Shown: positions 5,261-8,846 of the stretch, one piece after another
How positions within the stretch are numbered: position 1 is the stretch's first letter
How the letters are laid out: each line of letters opens with the position of its first letter
Assembly: GCA_030038695.1 (NCBI GenBank)
Contig: JASHSN010000122.1
Coordinates: 1 to 8,846 of the forward strand
Reading direction: 5' to 3'
Source of the DNA: Nitrososphaeraceae archaeon
GTDB taxonomy: Archaea > Thermoproteota > Nitrososphaeria > Nitrososphaerales > Nitrososphaeraceae
DNA: 8,846 nucleotides
Position numbers and translations under genes: made by a program
The notes under the pieces: generated by a model
Databases searched by the model: none
Told to the model about the DNA's origin: nothing
Seen by the model: only the letters and a program-made list of their open reading frames with translations

Positions 5261-5458
5261 GTGGTTTGTCAATCCTTGGTCCTGTTAAACCAGGACCAAT
5301 GGTTAGATATCGTAAACAATGCCGGATTGTATATACCGCAAACTAGATTTGTATTATCTCAAGCATCTATTAAAACAGATGATAAATTATGGTTATTGCT
5401 GTATGTATTTATTGTAAGAAACGGTTTACATCAGTGCGTGGAATCAGTATGCATTTGA
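5261..5458 (+). CDS. Doubtful 65-aa ORF downstream of promoter copy 3
   Basis: It starts with GTG 5261, about 10 bp after the transcription start expected from the TATA box at 5221. The protein MVCQSLVLLNQDQWLDIVNN, then AGLYIPQTRFVLSQ and KTDDKLWLLLYVFIV, has one moderately hydrophobic segment near residues 43-52 and no recognised domain. A strong hairpin covers its first codons, which would either repress translation or mean that the RNA itself is the product. Only the promoter context favours it. Confidence 0.25.
   Translation: MVCQSLVLLNQDQWLDIVNNAGLYIPQTRFVLSQASIKTDDKLWLLLYVFIVRNGLHQCVESVCI
5276..5299 (+). repeat. 9-bp hairpin shortly after a predicted transcription start
   Basis: TTGGTCCTG (5276-5284) and CAGGACCAA (5291-5299) are exact complements with a 6-nt loop TTAAAC. 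It is the most stable-looking small hairpin in the window and lies about 26 bp past the predicted start of the promoter at 5191. No T-run follows, so it is not an obvious terminator. Confidence 0.6.
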
Positions 5459-5910
5459 AAGCAGCGGCATCACGTCATATTGTAAATTTCATAACCTTGG
5501 AAATTACGAAGAGAACAGGAATACTCGCCGCTCATCTAGGACTATACTGAAAAATGATACTATCTGCAAGCCCAAACCTGCAAGCAGCGGAAGCTCGTCT
5601 TTTTTTATTGGCATGTTCTGATAATACAATGGCAGTGATATAGTGTGTATGTACAAACTTAATCCGTAGAGAGAATACATTTTATTTTTAATGCGAGCTT
5701 CGCTTTTCTCGTAGTATATAACAAAGGGCAAGATGAAACCTAGCCATAGAGCGAGCTACAAGAGGAAACCTAGCCTTGTAGTTTACTAGAGATGCATCTG
5801 ACCCATGTTGACGGCTAACAATATGGCAATAATAAATCAGTATAGGTTGAGGAGGAACAAGATAATCTCGCGGTGCAATGGAAAATACATCACGATTTTG
5901 GAAGAACAAG
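5459..5910. other. Stretch without a supported gene
   Basis: Overlapping minus-strand frames (5504-5731 and 5688-5909) show no domain, signal peptide or promoter and are not called. A TTTTTTTATT run follows GAAGCTCGTC at 5592-5608. A 30-bp repeat and hairpin lie at 5731-5781. Confidence 0.5.
5731..5781. repeat. 30-bp spaced direct repeat with hairpin
   Basis: AGATGAAACCTAGCC (5731-5745) recurs as AGAGGAAACCTAGCC (5761-5775), 14 of 15 alike. CTACAAG (5756-5762) and CTTGTAG (5775-5781) form a 7-bp stem enclosing the second copy. Function unknown. Confidence 0.45.
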
Positions 5911-5915
5911 ACCCT

Positions 5916-5922
5916 AAAAAAA
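5916..5922 (-). terminator. T-tract terminator of the secreted-protein gene
   Basis: Seven T on the minus strand, about 27 bp past the stop codon at 5949, within the block shared with the TPR gene, where the same T-run is kept. Confidence 0.5.
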
Positions 5923-6008
5923 GTATTTGGGGTAGACCATACTCCAAACTAGTGGTCAGATATTGTGTCTGTATTATCAGGTAGGCAGAGAGGGGTGTAT
6001 GGTGGATA
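5916..6008 (-). repeat. Shared gene-tail block, copy 2
   Basis: Minus-strand reading TATCCACCATACACCCC through the T-run aligns with 641-735. In this gene the block encodes the last residues YPPYTPLCLPDNTDTISDH, the stop codon and the 3' untranslated region. This copy keeps the continuous frame, so it is probably nearer the original. Confidence 0.8.
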
Positions 6009-6224
6009 TCCAGGAGGTATACTCAGAGAAGGGAACCCTGGACTCACATGAAAGGCTCCCTGATAACTCGTGTCCTTATCTCCGGGTTTTCCACAGGCAT
6101 CTGGTACCAAGGAATCTGCGTTTGCCTGTGTTACGATTGTCGTTGCTGCCATCGCTATAATCCCAAAAACGATGAAGGATATCAAAGCAAGTTTACTCTG
6201 TATCATTATATAGTCTATATGCAT
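5949..6224 (-). CDS. Small secreted protein with Pro-rich tail
   Basis: Up to 91 residues. ATG 6224 gives MHIDYIMIQSKL; the second ATG (6206, residue 7) is the better start because TATATA at about 6232-6238 then lies near -29, the leaderless spacing. LALISFIVFGIIAMAATTIV then TQANADS is a clear signal peptide, with cleavage likely after ANA. The mature part, about 54 residues, has two cysteines (DACGKPGDKD and PLCLPDN) that could form a disulfide, and a Pro/Tyr-rich segment PPGYPPYTPLC. The function is unknown; an extracellular or cell-surface location is inferred. Its 3' 60 bases plus trailer recur at the end of the TPR gene. Promoter copy 4, about 325 bp upstream and pointing this way, could add a long-leader transcript. 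Confidence 0.7.
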   Translation of the reverse strand: MHIDYIMIQSKLALISFIVFGIIAMAATTIVTQANADSLVPDACGKPGDKDTSYQGAFHVSPGFPSLSIPPGYPPYTPLCLPDNTDTISDH

Positions 6225-6548
6225 CTTATGCTATATACACTGTCGTTGAACCTAGTACAACAAATATACCAAAGAACGTTCCATCATAATTATTGGTATA
6301 TTTGCATTGAAATCATGGTAAAGACATATCCATGCAGAATATTACTATTTGCTATTGTCCCAAATTTAAAACCGACACATTTGTTTGGTCGTAATATGAA
6401 GGCCGAATTGCTGGTCTTGTAACATATGACTTACTTATCAGGTTCCATATCGAACCTATGAAAATCCATATTTTTTTCTTATAGCACGTGCAGGCGCTTT
6501 ACCTCTTTTGTGTTTTAGCGCGTTATAGTGCCTTTAAAAACGTTAGAA
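6225..6548. other. Leader or intergenic stretch with hairpins
   Basis: Lies between promoter copy 4 (minus) and the secreted gene. It holds AGGTTC-CATATC-GAACCT (6440-6457, perfect 6-bp stem), a GCGCT/AGCGC stem (6494-6498 with 6517-6521) right after the start expected on the minus strand, and the palindrome GCACGTGC (6484-6491). On the minus strand a 12-codon ORF MDFHRFDMEPDK overlaps the first hairpin. The plus-strand frames are not convincing. Confidence 0.4.
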
Positions 6549-6623
6549 TATTTAAAGTTTGTAGTACACCCGTCGATTGTACTAAAAATAAAATAAATTT
6601 GTATTATCCTATTTTTGATATGG
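6545..6623 (-). repeat. 79-bp intergenic element, copy B
   Basis: Reverse-strand partner of 5154-5232: begins CCATATCAAAAATAGGATA and continues through the palindrome and TTTAAATA. The two copies face opposite directions about 1.3 kb apart. Confidence 0.75.
6549..6584 (-). promoter_or_regulatory. Palindrome-TATA promoter element, copy 4 (centre 6573), pointing left
   Basis: TAGTACA (6562-6568) and TGTACTA (6578-6584) are a perfect 7-bp dyad around CCCGTCGAT, which on the minus strand reads ATCGACGGG. The spacer CTACAAAC leads to TTTAAATA (minus, 6556-6549), a good archaeal TATA box centred 21 bp from the dyad. The start would be near 6527. Confidence 0.6.
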
Positions 6624-6634
6624 TATTATACTAT

Positions 6635-6660
6635 AGCAATCGTCGAATAAATTTGCTAGA
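6635..6660. repeat. Degenerate relative of the palindrome (core at 6640-6646)
   Basis: AGCAA and TTGCT arms are inverted around TCGTCGA, but spacing to the core is uneven and no TATA box sits in register on either strand. It is 70 bp from copy 4. Probably a decayed or half-site copy. Confidence 0.3.
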
Positions 6661-6891
6661 ATAATGTCTTGAGTCGTAACATTAGATTAACGAGCATTAA
6701 ATTCGTTGAATTTTCTATAATATTTAAATATAAACCAAAATACATCCTATATCCTAAAACTAGCAAGCAATGCAGATTTAATCATCGGAGGTGCTATTTT
6801 TAGCGCAGCAGGAGTAGAGGAATAAATTAGCTGTTTGCATATGTCTTTAAGTTATTAAACTAACTTATATATCTCAATTGGTGCAAGTATC

Positions 6892-6911
6892 GAATGAATG
6901 AATGAATGAAT
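6892..6911 (+). repeat. (GAAT)5 microsatellite at a possible leaderless start
   Basis: Five perfect GAAT units. They supply four ATGs, at 6894, 6898, 6902 and 6906. TTATATAT (6865-6872) is centred about 26 bp before the first, so a leaderless transcript would begin inside the repeat. From 6894 the reading is ATG AAT GAA TGA and then directly ATG again. Confidence 0.7.
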
Positions 6912-7040
6912 AATCCTCTTGCTTGGATCAAGCTAACAAGAAATATTCCCAAATATGATCAACATTTAATCTCCCAGACAGTTAATTGCAACTGGAGACG
7001 ACTTCGTTGGAGTCACTTATTGTTTACTCATATTCATTGA
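6906..7040 (+). CDS. Doubtful 44-aa ORF following the GAAT repeat
   Basis: The last ATG of the microsatellite opens MNNPLAWIKLTRNIPKYDQH, continuing to a TGA at 7038. Composition is Trp/Arg/His-rich with no recognised motif. The TATA box at 6865 is well placed for the repeat. The three earlier ATGs give only three-codon peptides, the first ending immediately before this ATG, so reinitiation would be needed. It may be chance. Confidence 0.2.
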   Translation: MNNPLAWIKLTRNIPKYDQHLISQTVNCNWRRLRWSHLLFTHIH

Positions 7041-7148
7041 TGATCCTTTACTTCGCATACTCATTACAGACATTCCATTTCCGCTGCTGGTAGAAATACA
7101 TACAGGCTAGCTGCCCCCCCACAAAAATTGTTGCTTTGTTAAATGGAA

Positions 7149-7193
7149 GTCTGTCCACGCAATAAGTATGACATCCAGATTATGTGGATAGAC
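7149..7193. repeat. 10-bp near-perfect inverted repeat
   Basis: GTCTGTCCAC (7149-7158) pairs with GTGGATAGAC (7184-7193); the only imperfect pair is G-T, a wobble if transcribed from this strand. Loop of 25 nt. No T-run follows. Confidence 0.45.
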
Positions 7194-7237
7194 GACCATA
7201 TCAGTGGGTTACTGACATTTTTGAGTTTGCTTATCTG

Positions 7238-7269
7238 TAGTATTATGAGAGGGGGTGAGTATAATACTA
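7238..7269. repeat. 9-bp perfect inverted repeat with purine-rich loop
   Basis: TAGTATTAT (7238-7246) and ATAATACTA (7261-7269) are exact complements around GAGAGGGGGTGAGT. Could be an RNA hairpin or protein site; no gene starts close by. Confidence 0.5.
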
Positions 7270-7428
7270 TGGATACCCTATCGAAGTCTTACACCTATTT
7301 TATGAAATTTCGTGCGTAAACTTGAGCGATATTGTCCATAGTCGTTGAGTGAATACAATGACCAATACAATGAATGGAATTTTTTTTATGGAATGTAGAT
7401 TCGTCTGAAAATTCAGCCATATCAGTCG

Positions 7429-7665
7429 CTAAGGTTCTGTCCTCTTTCTCCGACATTCTAGACAGAAAATACCTTTATCGCGATATATGTCTATTTTAGG
7501 CTCGCCGCAGACATCGCATGTGGGATCGTTATAGACGAGGGATAAAGTAAGAATTTTAGAAGGTACCTGTAATGCCTTGAGGAACCGTGTTGAGTAGTAA
7601 ATATCTTGTTTCGGTTTTCGTCTTGGTTCACTGTACAAAGGTATGTTTCGCTTTAGTATATTCAC
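7429..7665 (-). CDS. Small zinc-ribbon protein, paralogue of 3198-3350
   Basis: The start is GTG 7665, since a stop (TAA) precedes it directly and there is no internal ATG. The product is 78 residues. Residues 1-38 (MNILKRNIPLYSEPRRKPKQ then DIYYSTRFLKALQ) are basic and not shared with the paralogue. Residues 39-78 carry C50-D-V-C53-G and C68-L-E-C71 with 14 residues between pairs, the same zinc ribbon and the same RTEP/KTEP end as the gene at 3198. A basic arm plus a zinc ribbon suits nucleic-acid binding, but no role is established. TTTTTATA on the minus strand (7724-7717) would start transcription near 7693, inside a 14-bp palindrome (7681-7694), leaving a leader of about 28 nt. The paralogues face opposite ways 4 kb apart. 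Confidence 0.65.
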   Translation of the reverse strand: MNILKRNIPLYSEPRRKPKQDIYYSTRFLKALQVPSKILTLSLVYNDPTCDVCGEPKIDIYRDKGIFCLECRRKRTEP

Positions 7666-7680
7666 ATGTTATCACAGTTC

Positions 7681-7694
7681 CTGTTAGATAACAG
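7681..7694. promoter_or_regulatory. 14-bp palindrome at the predicted start of the zinc-ribbon gene
   Basis: CTGTTA-GA-TAACAG is a perfect dyad, 16 bp upstream of GTG 7665 and about 26 bp from the minus-strand TATA box. ACAGTTC flanks it as a direct repeat (from 7672 and from 7691). The position is right for an operator; the regulator is unknown. Confidence 0.4.
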
Positions 7695-7868
7695 TTCAGG
7701 GGAGTTCAAAGTCGGGTATAAAAAAGACAATTAGCTATAAGCCAACCGAAGAAGAAGTCTACTACCATTTATCATCTAAACCTCCTTTCTTAGAAGTATA
7801 TTTACATATACACTTTACAATTGAACCACTACCAATAATACAAGCTTGCTTGCTACTATAGGCGACAG

Positions 7869-8549
7869 ATGGCAGACAAAGAAAGAGCAAAATGTTATGA
7901 CTGCGGAAAATCGTTCTATTCTAGAAAACAGTTAGTGCAACATAGTCAAGACAGACACACAAAGGTGAATGATAGTGACATGATGAAACTTGTCAAGAAA
8001 CCTCTAAAGCTCCCTAAGAAATTCATTGCAATTGTTGGTATTGTTGCGACTATTGTGGGTATTGGTATATATGCTGCCATGACACCACATGCATTACTTC
8101 CCGCTGTACGAGCAATAGACGGGATAGGATGCAACTCGATGGAACAATTTGCTTTCCACGTACATTCACACCTAGATATCATTATTAATGGAGTATATTT
8201 TCTAGTGCCATCTCAAACTGGAATTCCTGGTAACTGCTTTTATTGGCTGCATACTCATGATGAATCAGGAATAATACACATCGAAGCACCAATGCTTAGA
8301 AACTTTACATTAGGTCAATTCTTCGATATATGGGGGAAGAAATTGAGCAATGATCAAATATTTACCTATGTGAGCGATGCTAATAATCCTCTGAATGTAT
8401 ACGTCAATGGAACTAAAGTACCAGACGGAACAAATTACAGAGATATTAACTTGAATGCAAATCGAAGTGCACACAATGAAATTGCAATAGTTTATGGTAC
8501 TCCGCCATCCATTATACCTTCAAGCTATAAATTTCCACAAGGGTTATGA
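7869..8549 (+). CDS. C2H2 zinc finger - transmembrane - His-rich ectodomain protein
   Basis: 226 residues from ATG 7869. Residues 7-32 are a single C2H2 finger (C9, C12, H25, H30; CYDCGKSFYSRKQLVQH). A basic linker (KLVKKPLKLPKK, 40-51) leads to a transmembrane helix at 52-71 (FIAIVGIVATIVGIGIYAAM). The basic side faces the cytoplasm, so the finger is inside and the rest outside. The ectodomain (about 82-226) has C88, then FHVHSHLDI (H97, H99, H101), C123 and WLHTHDESGIIHIE (H128, H130, H137), then FTLGQFFDIWGKKLS and NVYVNG. I recall ectodomains with H-x-H-x-H-L-D-I and L-H-T-H-D-x-S-G-I-I-H-I-E as a conserved archaeal and bacterial family of unknown function; the His clusters suggest metal binding and C88/C123 a disulfide. 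TTTACATATA (7801-7810) may be the TATA box. Monocistronic. Confidence 0.85.
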   Translation: MADKERAKCYDCGKSFYSRKQLVQHSQDRHTKVNDSDMMKLVKKPLKLPKKFIAIVGIVATIVGIGIYAAMTPHALLPAVRAIDGIGCNSMEQFAFHVHSHLDIIINGVYFLVPSQTGIPGNCFYWLHTHDESGIIHIEAPMLRNFTLGQFFDIWGKKLSNDQIFTYVSDANNPLNVYVNGTKVPDGTNYRDINLNANRSAHNEIAIVYGTPPSIIPSSYKFPQGL

Positions 8550-8590
8550 TCATCTGCTATCGCTAAAAGTTACAACGGATATGTAGCAAA

Positions 8591-8620
8591 CTTAACTTAG
8601 TCTTAACTTAGACCTAACTT
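8591..8620 (+). repeat. 11-bp phased repeat upstream of promoter copy 5
   Basis: CTTAACTTAG occurs at 8591-8600 and 8602-8611, with a degraded third copy CCTAACTT at 8613-8620. The period of 11 bp is about one helical turn, so the repeats lie on one face of the DNA, about 24-53 bp before the palindrome centre. Confidence 0.55.
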
Positions 8621-8632
8621 GATTTGATACTG

Positions 8633-8669
8633 TAGTATATTCGACGAGTATACTAGAAATGTTATATAT
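8633..8669 (+). promoter_or_regulatory. Palindrome-TATA promoter element, copy 5 (centre 8644)
   Basis: TAGTATA (8633-8639) and TATACTA (8649-8655) pair fully around TTCGACGAG. Relative to copy 3 the inner arm bases change C to T on one side and G to A on the other, keeping symmetry. The spacer CTAGAAATG leads to TTATATAT (8662-8669). The start would be near 8692. Confidence 0.6.
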
Positions 8670-8690
8670 GAATGTGGAAACATATCACTG

Positions 8691-8741
8691 GAAGCAGAAG
8701 TAGTGGTTGTCTTTGAATTCATTAAACACTTCTTCTGCTTC
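8691..8741 (+). repeat. 10-bp hairpin at the predicted start of copy-5 transcript
   Basis: GAAGCAGAAG (8691-8700) and CTTCTGCTTC (8732-8741) are exact complements with a 31-nt loop. The left arm begins where the copy-5 promoter should start transcription. Confidence 0.55.
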
Positions 8742-8846
8742 TATTATTCGTCTCAATTCATCAGACGGATATAATAAATGTCAAAATGACACCAATTACA
8801 TTGGTATATATTGGAAAACTTGTTGGAGAATGTATAAATGTAGTAT

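Larger units (their letters stand above)
6661..7428. other. Stretch without a convincing gene
   Basis: A strong TATA-like ATATTTAAATATAA (about 6720-6732) points right but is followed only by a frame without ATG (reading ASNADLIIGGAIFSAAGVEE to a stop at 6825). Further right are the GAAT microsatellite with a 44-codon ORF, a C7 run near 7115, two large hairpins (7149-7193 and 7238-7269), and a 12-bp spaced repeat AATACAATGA at 7352 and 7364. Confidence 0.5.
8550..8846. other. Right-end intergenic stretch
   Basis: Holds a short phased repeat, promoter copy 5, a 10-bp hairpin and, from ATG 8786, a 20-codon frame (MTPITLVYIGKLVGECINVV) that runs off the window. That ATG lies just before a 6-bp hairpin ACCAAT-TAC-ATTGGT (8791-8805). 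Whether this is a gene start cannot be judged. Confidence 0.4.

Noticed and set aside
5504..5909. Two minus-strand ORFs of 73-75 aa
   Set aside because: No signal, domain, promoter or repeat pattern; they overlap each other in different frames.
6048..6422. Plus-strand 124-aa ORF
   Set aside because: Antisense to the secreted-protein gene, which has a clear signal peptide; the C/Y/H-rich translation is typical of a shadow frame.
7946..8182. Minus-strand ORF inside the zinc-finger membrane gene
   Set aside because: Shadow of a well-supported gene.
1..8846. tRNA genes, CRISPR arrays, intact IS elements
   Set aside because: No T-loop pattern with a cloverleaf, no regularly spaced repeats outside the TPR gene, and no transposase with terminal inverted repeats was found by reading.

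Overview
The window looks like accessory chromosome of an ammonia-oxidising archaeon of the Nitrososphaeria (Thaumarchaeota), most like the soil Nitrososphaera/Nitrosocosmicus group. This is inferred from the gene families and signals, not from a marker gene. It is AT-rich, with low coding density and many decayed fragments. It carries small secreted proteins with N-terminal signal peptides, a secreted PsbP-like domain, small CxxC zinc-ribbon proteins, a C2H2-finger membrane protein, and TATA boxes about 26 bp before start codons (leaderless transcripts). No rRNA, tRNA, CRISPR array or intact insertion sequence was found.

Layout. 1-735: the 3' end of a TPR gene built from near-identical 102-bp units. 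736-1330: remnant of a DUF3800 gene, then a promoter. 1335-1475: a 46-residue secreted Met-rich peptide. 1476-2430: mostly non-coding, with hairpins and a possible decayed zinc finger. 2438-2801: two small overlapping genes. 2853-3071: a doubtful ORF. 3198-3350: a 50-residue zinc ribbon. 3351-4019: no clear gene. 4020-4956: a secreted helical-repeat plus PsbP-like gene split by a frameshift. 4957-5910: regulatory elements and one doubtful ORF. 5949-6224 (minus): a small secreted protein. 6225-7428: regulatory elements, hairpins, a GAAT microsatellite and no convincing gene. 7429-7665 (minus): a second zinc ribbon, paralogous to the first. 7869-8549: a C2H2 finger + transmembrane + His-rich ectodomain protein. 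8550-8846: another regulatory element and the window end.

The strongest unexplained signal is a family of promoter-like elements. Each is an interrupted palindrome with core TCG-N-CGA and arms of the type TAGTRYA/TRYACTA. It is followed in fixed register by a TATA box centred about 21-22 bp from the palindrome centre. Five copies fit: 1246 (+), 5013 (-), 5203 (+), 6573 (-) and 8644 (+), given as palindrome centres. Arm bases change in compensating pairs between copies. Two copies (5154-5232 and 6545-6623, opposite strands) are related over about 79 bp. This looks like a local regulon of one dimeric DNA-binding regulator, or a dispersed promoter-bearing element. Most copies do not sit in front of an obvious gene, so some may make small or antisense RNAs.

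A second signal is a shared gene tail. About 95 bp at the 3' end of the TPR gene (641-735) matches the 3' end of the secreted-protein gene (6008 down to 5916), through the stop codon and into the T-tract terminator. The TPR gene reads the block in a different frame.
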